The position numbers and the translations under genes were made by a program. Below are positions 33,416-42,159 of a DNA stretch of 64,000 nt, piece by piece. Each line of letters begins with the position of its first letter. Within the stretch, counting starts at the first letter, position 1. Under the pieces are notes generated by a model. It was given only the letters and a program-made list of their open reading frames with translations. It searched no databases and was not told where the DNA came from. The DNA is from Sphingomonas sp. Root710 (GTDB lineage Bacteria > Pseudomonadota > Alphaproteobacteria > Sphingomonadales > Sphingomonadaceae): NCBI RefSeq assembly GCF_001429065.1, contig NZ_LMIB01000012.1, positions 248,001-312,000 on the forward strand. Reading direction: 5' to 3'.

Positions 33416-34492
33416 ATGTCCGCCGGTCTTCCCGCAGACGAGGTGCTGGCTTCGGTCGAGGGGCGTCTGGGGGTGATCACCCTCAACCGCCCCAAGGCGC
33501 TCAACGCGCTCAACCTGGCGATGGTTGAACAGCTCGACGCGATCCTGACCGCCTGGGAAAGCGATCCAGCAATCGATGCGGTGCTGGTCCGCAGCGCCAG
33601 CGAACGCGCCTTCTGCGCCGGGGGCGACGTCCGATCGATCGGCATATTGCCCGATCCCGCCGACCGGATGGCGCTGGGCCGGGCCTTCTTCGGCACCGAA
33701 TATCGCGTCAACCGCCGGATCAACGGCTTCCCGAAACCCTATGTCGCGCTGATCAACGGCGTCGCGATGGGCGGCGGCCTCGGCCTGTCGATCCATGGCA
33801 GCCACCGGGTGGTCAGCGAAAATCTCCGCATGGCGATGCCCGAGACGGTGCTCGGCCTGTTCCCCGATGTCGGCGGCACCTGGTTCCTCAACCGCTGTCC
33901 CGGCATGATCGGCCGCTATCTGGCGCTGATCGGACCGCAGATCGGTGCCGCCGACGCGCTGACGGCGGGCCTCGCCACCCATCATGTCCTCTATGCGACG
34001 TTCGATGCCTTGGCTGCCGACCTCGCCACTGCCGGCCGGCTCGACCATGGCGCAGTCGACGCGATCATCGCCGCACACGCCACCCCGGCGGAGGGCGGCA
34101 CGCTCGGCGGCCGCCGGGCGGATATCGACCGCCTCTTCTCCGTCTGCGATCTCGAGGGCGTCGCCGCGGCGATCGATGCGGCGGCGGCGGAGGCCGACTG
34201 GATCGCCGAAGCGCAGGCCGTGCTCGGTCGCGCCTCGCCGACCAGCCTCCACGCGACCTGGCGGCGGATGGTCGAGGGCAAGGACCAGCCGATCGAACGC
34301 ATCCTGTCCGACGATTTCCGCATGGGCGTCCGCATGGTCGGCGGCCATGATTTCGCCGAGGGGGTACGCGCGATCCTGGTCGACAAGGACCAGTCGCCGC
34401 GCTGGGACCCGCCCACCCTCGCGGATGTAACGACCACGGAGATCGACGCGCTGCTTGCGCCCTTCGACGACGGCGCGGAGTGGGCGGCGTGA
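33416..34492 (+). CDS. Enoyl-CoA hydratase family, 3-hydroxyisobutyryl-CoA hydrolase-like
   Basis: The 358-residue length is that of 3-hydroxyisobutyryl-CoA hydrolases, longer than ordinary enoyl-CoA hydratases. The crotonase fold shows AFCAGGDVRSI (oxyanion hole), GVAMGGGLGLSIHG, and MAMPETVLGLFPDVGGTWFL with Glu143 and Asp151, the catalytic pair of the hydrolase subfamily. It would release 3-hydroxyisobutyrate from its CoA ester, feeding the Fe-ADH and MmsA. It is the last gene of the LysR-controlled operon and ends 74 bases before the convergent TetR gene. Confidence 0.85.
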   Translation: MSAGLPADEVLASVEGRLGVITLNRPKALNALNLAMVEQLDAILTAWESDPAIDAVLVRSASERAFCAGGDVRSIGILPDPADRMALGRAFFGTEYRVNRRINGFPKPYVALINGVAMGGGLGLSIHGSHRVVSENLRMAMPETVLGLFPDVGGTWFLNRCPGMIGRYLALIGPQIGAADALTAGLATHHVLYATFDALAADLATAGRLDHGAVDAIIAAHATPAEGGTLGGRRADIDRLFSVCDLEGVAAAIDAAAAEADWIAEAQAVLGRASPTSLHATWRRMVEGKDQPIERILSDDFRMGVRMVGGHDFAEGVRAILVDKDQSPRWDPPTLADVTTTEIDALLAPFDDGAEWAA

Positions 34493-34566
34493 AGCCGAAC
34501 ATCATCCCGACATCCACTCTTCGGCCCGATGGCGATATCGAGATCGCGCTGGCCGGAGCGCCGGTC

Positions 34567-35235
34567 CTAGCCGTGCAGGAATTTCTCGGGATAGAGCACG
34601 CCGAGCAGCCCGCCCGCGATGAAATTGTCGAGCTGGTCGATAACCCGATGCTGGTCGGCGCGATATTTGCCGCCCGAAAGCCGCTCGACCCGGCCGGTGC
34701 CCGCGAGGTTGGTCGACAGCGCGCCGACCGCGAAGACAAAGGCCCAATAGAAACGCTCGTCAGCGACGTCGGGCGCGGCGCGGCGCAGCACGTCCACCGC
34801 CGCCACGCCGATCGGATCCAGATATTCCTCGACGATGCCGCGCCCGCCCTCGACCGGATCATGCACTTCGCGGGCAAGCAGCTGGGCGAAGGTCCGGCCG
34901 CTTTCGGTTTCGCGCAACAACAGCAACGGCTCGACGAGCGCGCGGGCGACCTCGATCAGATTCTCGCGCAGGTCGGGGCCCAGCTCGATCGACTTGAGCT
35001 GATCGAGGCGCTGGGTGGTCAGCGTTCCGCTGCGCCGCTTGAACACCGCCTTGTAGAGGCCGAGCTTCGATCCGAAATGATAGCTGACCAGTGCAAACGG
35101 CACATCGGCATCGGTCCCGACCTGCCGCATCGAGACCGCGTCGAACCCGGCCGAGGCGAACAGCCGCTCGGCAACATCGAGGATGCGTTCGCGGGTCTGG
35201 TCCCCGCCCGCGCGCTGGGTCACCTGACGCGCCAT
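34567..35235 (-). CDS. TetR-family regulator, probable owner of the TTGAACGTTCAA operator
   Basis: The 222-residue protein has a TetR helix-turn-helix (DVAERLFASAGFDAVSMRQV, then VPFALVSYHFGSKLGLYKAV) and a C-terminal domain like that of CecR/YbiH-group regulators. It is divergent from the thiolase/CoA-transferase operon. The shared 207-base region holds a perfect TTGAACGTTCAA at 35412. Because that palindrome recurs at five other promoters in the locus (with 0-2 mismatches), this protein is the natural candidate for a local master repressor. The inducer would be a pathway intermediate, perhaps a CoA ester. DNA binding is inferred from position only. Confidence 0.85.
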   Translation of the reverse strand: MARQVTQRAGGDQTRERILDVAERLFASAGFDAVSMRQVGTDADVPFALVSYHFGSKLGLYKAVFKRRSGTLTTQRLDQLKSIELGPDLRENLIEVARALVEPLLLLRETESGRTFAQLLAREVHDPVEGGRGIVEEYLDPIGVAAVDVLRRAAPDVADERFYWAFVFAVGALSTNLAGTGRVERLSGGKYRADQHRVIDQLDNFIAGGLLGVLYPEKFLHG

Positions 35236-35442
35236 CAGATCATGCCCCGTCGATCGAAGATAGGATGTCGCTCGGCCATCGTTCCGTCATGCTGCGTCTC
35301 CCGGCTCTCTTCGAATACTAATGCGCAATGGTCAATAAGCCCGGTTCGGTACCGAAGACAGCTTGAGCCCTCGTTGACCTTGTCGTGCCATGGCGGCATA
35401 GCGGCAAAAAATTGAACGTTCAATCAAACGATGGGACATGAC
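35236..35442. promoter_or_regulatory. Divergent promoter, TetR and thiolase operon
   Basis: The 207 bases between the TetR and thiolase starts contain the perfect operator TTGAACGTTCAA (35412-35423) followed by TCAAA. The operator ends only 20 bases before the thiolase ATG, close enough to block the promoter or ribosome loading. No other feature is visible. Confidence 0.6.
35412..35423. promoter_or_regulatory. Operator copy, perfect TTGAACGTTCAA
   Basis: All twelve bases match their reverse complement. It is followed by TCAAA, as at several other copies, and serves the thiolase/CoA-transferase promoter and probably autoregulation of the TetR gene. Confidence 0.65.
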
Positions 35443-36609
35443 ATGAGCGACGCGATAATCGTTGGCTGGGGCCACACCAAGTTCGGCAAACTCGACGCAT
35501 TGTCGCTCGAGGATCTGATCGTGGCGGCGGCGCGCGAGGCGCTCGACGACGCCGCGATCGACGCGGCGGAGATCGACGCGGTCTGGCTCGGCCAGTTCAA
35601 TTCGGGGCTGGTGCCCGACGGCTTCTGCTCCTCGATGATCCTCGGCGCCGATCCGGCGCTGCGCTTCAAGCCCGCGACGCGGTGCGAGAATGCCTGCGCC
35701 TCGGGCGCAGCCGCGCTCTATTCGGCGATGGACGCGATCGACGCGGGCCGCATCCGCGCCGCGCTGGTGGTCGGCGCGGAGAAGATGACCGGCCTCGACA
35801 CCGCAGGAGTCACCCGCGCGCTGGCGGGGGGCAGCTATCAGCGTGAAGAAAGCGGGGTCTCCTTCCCCGAGATCTTCGCCCGCTATGCCCGCGCCTATCG
35901 CGACGTCCATGGCGATCCCAGCGAAGGCATGGCGCGGATCTCGGTCAAGAACCACAGCAATGCGCTGCGTAACCCGCTGGCACAGATGCACCGGCCGATC
36001 GACCTCGACTTCGCGATGACGGTGTCGGACCGCAATCCGATGATCGCCGATCCGCTCAAGCTCAGCGACTGCTCGCTGATTTCCGACGGTGCGGCGGCGG
36101 TCGTCGTCGTCCACCGCGATCTCCTCCCCGCCTTCCGCCGCGCGATCGGTTTCCGGGCCGTGGCCCAGGTCAACGACCTGCTGCCGCTGTCGGCCAAGAC
36201 GCTGGTCGACTTCGAAGGGCCGCGCCGCGCCTTCGCCCAGGCCTATGCCGCGGCGGGCGCGGGGGTCGGCGATATCGATTTCGCCGAAGTCCATGACTGT
36301 TTCACCATCGCCGAATTGCTGACCATGGAGGCGATGGGCCTCGCCGCCCCCGGCGGGGCATCGGCGGCGCTCGCCGAGGGCGTCACCAGCCGCGACGGCC
36401 GCCTGCCGATCAACCTGTCGGGCGGGCTCAAGGCCAAGGGGCACCCGGTCGGCGCGACCGGCGTGTCGATGCACGTCACCGCCGCGCGGCTGCTGACCGG
36501 CGAGGCGGGCGAGATGAATCTCGCGCAGCGGCCCGAACTCGGGCTGTGCTTCAACATGGGGGGCGGCGCGGTGGCGAGTTGCGTGTCGATCCTCGAACAG
36601 ATCAAGTGA
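35443..36609 (+). CDS. Thiolase-family protein (SCP2/acetyl-CoA acetyltransferase-like)
   Basis: From the ATG at 35443 the protein is 388 residues; an ATG at 35431 is also in frame. It has ATRCENACASGAAALY with nucleophile Cys85, VHDCFTIAELLTMEAMGL and KGHPVGATGVSMHV, the histidine motif. It is related to the left-cluster thiolase but is a separate gene. It would cleave a 3-ketoacyl-CoA or transfer an acyl group. It heads an operon with two CoA-transferase subunits, implying that a free acid is activated to its CoA ester and then cleaved. Confidence 0.85.
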   Translation: MSDAIIVGWGHTKFGKLDALSLEDLIVAAAREALDDAAIDAAEIDAVWLGQFNSGLVPDGFCSSMILGADPALRFKPATRCENACASGAAALYSAMDAIDAGRIRAALVVGAEKMTGLDTAGVTRALAGGSYQREESGVSFPEIFARYARAYRDVHGDPSEGMARISVKNHSNALRNPLAQMHRPIDLDFAMTVSDRNPMIADPLKLSDCSLISDGAAAVVVVHRDLLPAFRRAIGFRAVAQVNDLLPLSAKTLVDFEGPRRAFAQAYAAAGAGVGDIDFAEVHDCFTIAELLTMEAMGLAAPGGASAALAEGVTSRDGRLPINLSGGLKAKGHPVGATGVSMHVTAARLLTGEAGEMNLAQRPELGLCFNMGGGAVASCVSILEQIK

Positions 36610-36619
36610 GGCGAGGACG

Positions 36620-37330
36620 ATGATCAACAAGATCTATCCAGACGCGGCGGCGGCGCTCGACGGGCTGCTGTTCGACGGCATGCAGATATGCTCGGGCGGC
36701 TTCGGCGTCTGCGGCATCCCCGAACGGCTGATCGATGCGATCCAGGCCAGCGGCGTGCGCGGCCTGACAGTTGCGTCGAACAATGCCGGCATCGACGGGG
36801 TCGGGCTCGGCAAGCTGCTGCTGACGCGCCAGATCAGCAAGATGATGAGCTCCTATATCGGCGGCAATCGCGAGTTTGAGCGGCAATATCTCTCCGGCGA
36901 GCTCGAGGTCGAATTCTGCCCGCAGGGCACGCTGGCCGAGCGGTGCCGCGCGGGCGGCGCGGGCATCCCCGCCTTCTACACCCGCACCGGCGTCGGCACC
37001 GAGGTGGCGAAGGGCAAGGAGGTCCGCAACTTCAAGGGCGTCGATTATCTGATGGAGGAAGGCATCTTCGCCGACCTCGCGATCATCAAGGCGTGGAAGG
37101 CGGACACCAGCGGCAACCTGATCTTCCGCAAGACCGCGCGCAACTTCAACGAGGTGATGGCCACCGCCGCGAAGGTCTGCGTCGCCGAGGTCGAGGAGAT
37201 CGTACCGGTCGGCACGCTGGAGCCCGACTCGATCCATCTGCCCGGCATTTTCGTGAAACGGCTCGTGCTCGGCGCGCCCTATGACAAGGTGATCGAGTTC
37301 CGAACCACCCGCAGCAAGGAGGCGGCATAA
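36620..37330 (+). CDS. 3-ketoacid CoA-transferase subunit A
   Basis: The 236-residue protein has the CoA-transferase family I alpha fold: [20 protein letters not shown] and [20 protein letters not shown], a nucleotide-like binding loop, then [10 protein letters not shown]. It pairs with subunit B, whose start lies on its last base. The pair moves CoA from succinyl-CoA (or acetyl-CoA) to a 3-ketoacid. Similarity by eye is to ScoA rather than PcaI; a second pair (pcaIJ) lies at 57957. Confidence 0.88.
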   Translation: MINKIYPDAAAALDGLLFDGMQICSGGFGVCGIPERLIDAIQASGVRGLTVASNNAGIDGVGLGKLLLTRQISKMMSSYIGGNREFERQYLSGELEVEFCPQGTLAERCRAGGAGIPAFYTRTGVGTEVAKGKEVRNFKGVDYLMEEGIFADLAIIKAWKADTSGNLIFRKTARNFNEVMATAAKVCVAEVEEIVPVGTLEPDSIHLPGIFVKRLVLGAPYDKVIEFRTTRSKEAA

Positions 37331-37965
37331 TGGCCTGGACACGCGACCAGATCGCCGCGCGCGCGGCACAGGAGATCGGCGACGGCTTCTACGTCAATCT
37401 GGGCATCGGCATTCCGACCTTGGTCGTCGATCATCTGCCGCCCGGGATCGACGTCACCTTCCACAGCGAGAACGGGCTGCTTGGCATGGGGCCGTTCCCG
37501 CTCGATCACGAGGTCGACGCCGACCTGATCAATGCGGGCAAGCAGACGATCACCGAAGCCCCGAACAGCGCCTATTTCAGCTCGGCGACCAGCTTCGCGA
37601 TGGTGCGCGGCGGCCATCTCGACATCAGCATCCTCGGTGCGATGGAAGTGTCGGAGACCGGCGACATCGCCAACTGGATGATACCCGGCAAGTCGATCAA
37701 GGGCATGGGCGGGGCGATGGATCTGGTCGCCGGGGTCCGCAAGATCATCGTGACGATGGAGCATATGTCGAAGGACGGCAGCCCGAAGTTCGTCAAGAGC
37801 TGCTCGCTGCCGCTGACCGGGGTCAACGCGGTCGACATGGTCGTCACCGACCTGTGTGTCTTCGCCCGTGACGATCGCGACAGCGGCTTCCGCCTCGTCG
37901 AGCTCGCCCCCGGCGTCTCGCTCGACTTCGTCCGTGCCAACACCGGCGGCGCCTTCGCGGCCTGA
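37330..37965 (+). CDS. 3-ketoacid CoA-transferase subunit B
   Basis: The 211-residue protein has [18 protein letters not shown] and [10 protein letters not shown], with Glu47 as the catalytic glutamate that forms the CoA thioester intermediate. The ATG overlaps the stop of subunit A (TAATG), so the chains are made together in equal amounts. The operon thiolase-A-B would activate and cleave a 3-ketoacid from the locus substrate. The gene ends just before the operator of the Rieske gene. Confidence 0.9.
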   Translation: MAWTRDQIAARAAQEIGDGFYVNLGIGIPTLVVDHLPPGIDVTFHSENGLLGMGPFPLDHEVDADLINAGKQTITEAPNSAYFSSATSFAMVRGGHLDISILGAMEVSETGDIANWMIPGKSIKGMGGAMDLVAGVRKIIVTMEHMSKDGSPKFVKSCSLPLTGVNAVDMVVTDLCVFARDDRDSGFRLVELAPGVSLDFVRANTGGAFAA

Positions 37966-37979
37966 TCGACGTTTCTTCA

Positions 37980-37991
37980 TTGAACGTTCGA
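37980..37991. promoter_or_regulatory. Operator copy, TTGAACGTTCGA
   Basis: TTGAACGTTCGA differs from the palindrome by one base and is followed by TCAAATAA. It is 108 bases before the chosen Rieske oxygenase start and 15 bases after the CoA-transferase stop. Confidence 0.6.
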
Positions 37992-38098
37992 TCAAATAAG
38001 TTGCGCAGCGGTTGGCCTTCCCATATTGTGCCTCCCGCGCCGGATGCGATTCCTTATGGGTCGCCGGCGCGGGACCGACAGCGATATGGAGGGGTGGG

Positions 38099-39265
38099 AT
38101 GGCTTCGATCAGGCTTGAGCGTCAGCGCGGACACGCCGCCGAGCCCGCCAATGATCCCCGCGCCGGAGCGGAGGGTGAGGGCGACAGCCCCGGCATGTAC
38201 CCGCTCCAGGCATCGCGCTCCTACCCGCGCGAGCAATGGTATGTCGCTGCCTATCGCAACGAACTGCCCGCCGGAAAACCGCTAGGCCGCGAGATCTTCG
38301 GCGAACCCGTCGTCCTGTTCCGTTCGGACAGCGGAGAGGCGGCCGCCCTATCGGGGCTGTGCGTGCACCGCTTCATGCCGCTGGCCGGGGGACAGGTGAC
38401 CGGCGGCAAGCTGGTCTGCCCCTATCATGGCTATGCCTATGGCGCCGACGGGCAATGCGTCCACATCCCGACCGGGGGCAAGCCGTCGCCACACGCGAAG
38501 CTGCGCCATTATCCGGTGATCGAGGATGGGCCCTTCATCTGGATCTGGCCGGGCACGGCCGAAAAGGCCGCCAATACCCCGTTGCCCGATCTGCGCGACA
38601 TCGGCCTGTCGGGCGATGGCGAAGGCTGGCGGGTCGATACGGCGGAACGGCTCGATCTCGACGCGCGCCCGGCGCTGCTCGTCGACAACCTTTTCGACCT
38701 GTCGCACATCGCCTTCATCCACCTCCAGTCGCTCCCCGGCGCTGAAGGGTTGGCGCTGATCCCGCCGGTGTTCGACCGGACCGACGTCCGCTTCCGCGTC
38801 GGCCGTACCCTGCCCGGCTTCGTCGCCGAGCCCGATACGGCGATCGCGCGGACGATGCCGCTCATCGCCGGACGGCCCGTCTTCGTCAGCCTGCACACCG
38901 ATTTCTACAGCCCGGCGATGATCAATTCCTCGGGTCCCTGGGCCTATGAACTGGTCGATGGCAACCAGCCGGGCGCGCCGATCGCCAAGATCAACTTCGT
39001 CCATATCGTCACCCCGAAGAATGAGACTGCGACCCATTATTTCAACGTCGTCTCGCGGGATTTCGACCTGGATGACGAAGACATCTCAGCCCAGCTCGTC
39101 GCGCAGACCGACCGCGTCCGCAAGGAAGACGCGGTGTGGATCGCCCAGATCGAGAAATATGCCGACCGGCTGGATGTCCGGAAGGAAATCTCGACCAAAG
39201 CCGACGAAGGCGCGCTCAAGGTCCGGCGCGTCCTGCAAGCCCTGATCGAGGCCGAAGAGGCCTGA
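38099..39265 (+). CDS. Rieske non-heme iron oxygenase, VanA-like
   Basis: The start is the ATG at 38099, behind GGAGGGG, giving 388 residues; an in-frame ATG at 38195 (MYPLQASRSYPREQWYVAAY) would give the usual VanA length of about 356. The Rieske centre is Cys88-x-His90 and Cys107-x2-His110 (CVH, CPYH). The mononuclear iron site shows DNLFDLSHIAFIH with Asp200, His203 and His208. VanA-type enzymes O-demethylate vanillate and other methoxybenzoates, or hydroxylate related aromatics, releasing formaldehyde in the first case. No reductase (VanB) gene is adjacent. Its promoter carries its own operator copy. Confidence 0.85.
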   Translation: MASIRLERQRGHAAEPANDPRAGAEGEGDSPGMYPLQASRSYPREQWYVAAYRNELPAGKPLGREIFGEPVVLFRSDSGEAAALSGLCVHRFMPLAGGQVTGGKLVCPYHGYAYGADGQCVHIPTGGKPSPHAKLRHYPVIEDGPFIWIWPGTAEKAANTPLPDLRDIGLSGDGEGWRVDTAERLDLDARPALLVDNLFDLSHIAFIHLQSLPGAEGLALIPPVFDRTDVRFRVGRTLPGFVAEPDTAIARTMPLIAGRPVFVSLHTDFYSPAMINSSGPWAYELVDGNQPGAPIAKINFVHIVTPKNETATHYFNVVSRDFDLDDEDISAQLVAQTDRVRKEDAVWIAQIEKYADRLDVRKEISTKADEGALKVRRVLQALIEAEEA

Positions 39266-39474
39266 TCGGCCAAGGCCGGCGTCCGGCCACGGACTGCGGA
39301 TATCCCGAATGACGGGCCAGCCGATTGAAAACCTCCGGCCACGTCAGGTTCGTGCTGCGTCGAGCCCGATCTGGTACCACTGGAAATATTATTTGATTGA
39401 ACGTTCAACTATTATTAGCGTTGCTGTCGAGAGAGGGCGGTCCTTCGCATCGGGGTCGTTCAGCGGAGGATCGG
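39266..39474. promoter_or_regulatory. Intergenic region with operator before the MBL gene
   Basis: These 209 bases contain a GC hairpin (GGCCGG, three bases, CCGGCC) shortly after the Rieske stop, then TTGAACGTTCAA at 39397-39408 and a good ribosome-binding site GGAGGA (39465-39470) for the MBL gene. Confidence 0.5.
39397..39408. promoter_or_regulatory. Operator copy, perfect TTGAACGTTCAA
   Basis: This perfect palindrome is preceded by TTTGA and followed by CTATTATTA. It lies 67 bases upstream of the MBL-fold ATG and is one of two perfect copies in the six-copy set. Confidence 0.65.
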
Positions 39475-40476
39475 ATGATACCTGAGAAATACGAAAAAGG
39501 ACTGTTCCAGGTCGGAGCGGGCACTTACGCCTACGTTCAGCCGGACGGCATCTGGGGCATGAGCAATGCGGGCCTGATTGTCGACGGTGACCAGTCGATG
39601 CTCGTCGACACGCTGATGACGCTGCGCCTCACCGACGAGATGCTGACCGTCATGGCCGATGCGGTCCCGGCGTCGCGCAAGATCGACATCCTCGTCAATT
39701 CGCACGCCGATATCGACCACACCTATGGCAACCAGCTGGTCGGAGGCGCGCGGATCGTCGCTTCGCAAGGCACCGCCGATGAGTTCTTCAAGGTGCCGCC
39801 CGATTATCTTCAGAAGCTGGTCACCACCGACCATAGCGAGGGCGGGCTCTACATCGCCGAGAAGATGGGCACCCATCTGTTCGACTATAGCGACATCGTC
39901 CTGACCCCGCCGACCGAGACCTTCGACCGCGAGGCGACGATCATGGTGGGCGACAAGGAGGTCCGCCTCATCAACGTCGGGCCCGCACACACCTCGGGCG
40001 ACACCCTGATCCACTCGGTTCAGGATCGTGTGGTCTTCACCGGCGACCTGCTGTTCCTCGGCGTCCACCCGGCGATCTGGGCGGGGTCGGTCGATGGCTG
40101 GATCTCCGCATGCGACACGATGCTGGGGCTGGACATCGACACCGTCGTCTCAGGCCATGGCCCGGTGACCGACAAGCGCGGCGTTCAGCTGTTCCGCGAT
40201 TATCTGGTCACAGTCCGCGACGAGGTACGGAAGCGCTTCGACGCCGGCCTGTCGGTCGAGGAAGCGGCGTTCGACCTCGCCCTGTCGCCGCCCTATGACG
40301 AATGGATCTCTCCCGAGCGGATGGTCGGCACGGTCAACTATCTCTACCGCCTGTGGGGCAGCACCGAAACGATCAACGATTTCGTCGGCATCTTCGCCGC
40401 GCTCAGCCGCTACGCCAAGCGCAAGCAAGCGTGCCGCGAGGGGCTGCACAGCGCCGGCTGCGGCCACGCGCACTAA
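39475..40476 (+). CDS. MBL-fold metallo-hydrolase
   Basis: The 333-residue protein has the metallo-beta-lactamase fold. The metal motif reads NSHADIDHTYG, with His77, Asp79, Asp81 and His82, so the second position is Asp rather than His of the usual HxHxDH. Further ligands lie in GPAHTSGDTLIH, FTGDLLF and VSGHGP. Enzymes of this fold hydrolyse esters, lactones or thioesters with one or two metals. Two FAA hydrolase/SDR genes follow, suggesting a hydrolytic step on a ring-cleavage or lactone intermediate. The exact reaction is unknown. Confidence 0.8.
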   Translation: MIPEKYEKGLFQVGAGTYAYVQPDGIWGMSNAGLIVDGDQSMLVDTLMTLRLTDEMLTVMADAVPASRKIDILVNSHADIDHTYGNQLVGGARIVASQGTADEFFKVPPDYLQKLVTTDHSEGGLYIAEKMGTHLFDYSDIVLTPPTETFDREATIMVGDKEVRLINVGPAHTSGDTLIHSVQDRVVFTGDLLFLGVHPAIWAGSVDGWISACDTMLGLDIDTVVSGHGPVTDKRGVQLFRDYLVTVRDEVRKRFDAGLSVEEAAFDLALSPPYDEWISPERMVGTVNYLYRLWGSTETINDFVGIFAALSRYAKRKQACREGLHSAGCGHAH

Positions 40477-40516
40477 GCCTTATCGCATATCATAATCACG
40501 AACAGAGGAGCGGAAG

Positions 40517-41407
40517 ATGCGTTTTGTCACCTTTAACGCGCAGGGCACCGACCGGGTCGGCGCGCTCGTCGACGGCGGCGTGCTCGATCTCGCAGCGGCG
40601 GGCCGGCGCACCGGCAATGCCGTGCCGGGCACCATGCAGGAGCTGATCGACGCCGGACCACAGGCCTGGGACGCCGCGCGCGCCTGCATCGAGAAGCGGC
40701 CCGACGAGGATGTCGTCGCCGCCCCCGCCCTGCGCGCACCGATCCCCCGGCCGGTCCGGCTGCGCGACGCCAGCCTGTTCCTGGAACATATGGAGGTCGC
40801 GCTAGGCAAGCTCGGCAAGACGATGAACCCCGAGTTCAAGCGGCAGGTCATCTACTACAATGCCGACCATATCCACATGGTCGGCCCCGACGCGGACGTG
40901 CCGTGGCCGACCAAGTCGCAGTGGCGCGACTATGAACTCGAATGGGCCTGCGTGATCGGCAGGACCGCCGCCAATATCAGCCGCGCCGATGCGCGCGACC
41001 ATATCTTCGGCCTCACCATCTTCAACGACTGGTCGGCCCGCGACCTCCAGATACCGTTCATGGATTGCGGCCTGGGCCCGGGAGACGGCAAGGATTTCGC
41101 CAATGGTATCGGGCCGTGCATCGCCACGCTCGACGAATTCGACGACATCTACGACCTGCGGATGACCGCGCGGGTCAACGGCGAGACCTGGAGCGAAGGC
41201 AACACCGGCAGCATGCATCACAAGTGGGAGGACGCCGTCTCGCAGCTCAGCGCCGACCGGACGCTGACCGCGGGTGAGATCATCGGCTCGGGCACCGTGC
41301 TCAGCGGCTGCGGCTTCGAGCTCGACAAGCGGCTCGACATCGGCGACGTCGTCGAGCTGGAGATCGAAGGCATCGGCATATTGCGCAATCGCATCGTCGC
41401 CGGATGA
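40517..41407 (+). CDS. FAA-hydrolase family protein
   Basis: The 296-residue protein is of the fumarylacetoacetate hydrolase family: DYELEWACVIGR supplies acidic metal ligands, FNDWSARDLQ is the characteristic core motif, and KDFANGIGPC follows. Members hydrolyse or decarboxylate 1,3-diketo acids or ring-cleavage products. A second member at 52828 belongs to the other regulon. In this operon it sits between an MBL hydrolase and an SDR. It probably acts on a C-C bond in a beta-diketone-like intermediate; the substrate is not defined. Confidence 0.85.
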   Translation: MRFVTFNAQGTDRVGALVDGGVLDLAAAGRRTGNAVPGTMQELIDAGPQAWDAARACIEKRPDEDVVAAPALRAPIPRPVRLRDASLFLEHMEVALGKLGKTMNPEFKRQVIYYNADHIHMVGPDADVPWPTKSQWRDYELEWACVIGRTAANISRADARDHIFGLTIFNDWSARDLQIPFMDCGLGPGDGKDFANGIGPCIATLDEFDDIYDLRMTARVNGETWSEGNTGSMHHKWEDAVSQLSADRTLTAGEIIGSGTVLSGCGFELDKRLDIGDVVELEIEGIGILRNRIVAG

Positions 41408-41436
41408 GCGGGCGCTGACAATCGAAGGAGAATGAC

Positions 41437-42120
41437 GTGGCGACAGTGGCGATAACCGGCGCAGGACGCGGCATCGGCTTCGAGCTGGTGAAGCAACATC
41501 TGGCGGCGGGCGACCACGTCATCTCGCTGGTCCGCAACCCGGCGGGGGCGACCGCGCTCGCCGCGCTGGCCGATGACAGCGGCGGAAGGATCGCCGTTCA
41601 CCAGCTCGACGTCACCGATCTCGCTTCCGCCACCCGTGCCGCCGCCGCGAGCGGCGATGTCCCGATCGACATCCTCTATAATGTCGCGGGCGCGGCGGAC
41701 GGCCGCTCAGACCTCGCCAATATCGACTGGCAGCAGTTTGACGAAGTCGTCGACATCGGACTGAAAGGTCCGTTGCGGGTGCTTCAGGCCTTCCTGCCCC
41801 GGCTACGTGAAGGGTCGAAGGTCATCAACATCACCAGCCAGATCGGCGCATCGACCTGGCCGACCGGCGGCTATTATGCCTATGGCGCGACCAAGGCGGC
41901 GCTCAACCGGCTGATGCGATCGATCGCCGTCGACCTGAAGCCGCGCGGGATCATTATCGGGCTGGTCCATCCCGGCTGGGTGCAGACCGACATGGGCGGC
42001 CCGAAGGCCGATCTCACCCCCGAGCAGAGCGCCCATGGTATCTGCACCGTCGCGCGCGGCTGGACGCTGGACCGAAGTGGCGATTTCTACAAATGGAATG
42101 GCGAGCCGCACGCCTGGTGA
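41437..42120 (+). CDS. Short-chain dehydrogenase/reductase
   Basis: The 227-residue SDR starts with GTG seven bases after GAAGGAG. The cofactor motif is TGAGRGIGFE, the catalytic tyrosine-lysine lies in YYAYGATKAALN, and the serine in NITSQIG. It resembles the small C-factor-like SDR group. It closes the MBL/FAA/SDR operon and would reduce or oxidise a keto or hydroxyl group of a pathway intermediate. The 3' end is convergent with the NmrA-like gene. Confidence 0.85.
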   Translation: MATVAITGAGRGIGFELVKQHLAAGDHVISLVRNPAGATALAALADDSGGRIAVHQLDVTDLASATRAAAASGDVPIDILYNVAGAADGRSDLANIDWQQFDEVVDIGLKGPLRVLQAFLPRLREGSKVINITSQIGASTWPTGGYYAYGATKAALNRLMRSIAVDLKPRGIIIGLVHPGWVQTDMGGPKADLTPEQSAHGICTVARGWTLDRSGDFYKWNGEPHAW

Positions 42121-42159
42121 GGCTTGCCCCGCCGCTTTTCGAACGATCGTAGCGGCCCG

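Noticed and set aside
31852-33723. A 623-codon minus-strand open frame
   Set aside because: It lies opposite mmsA and the hydrolase gene, is rich in repetitive Arg, Asp and His, and has no domain.
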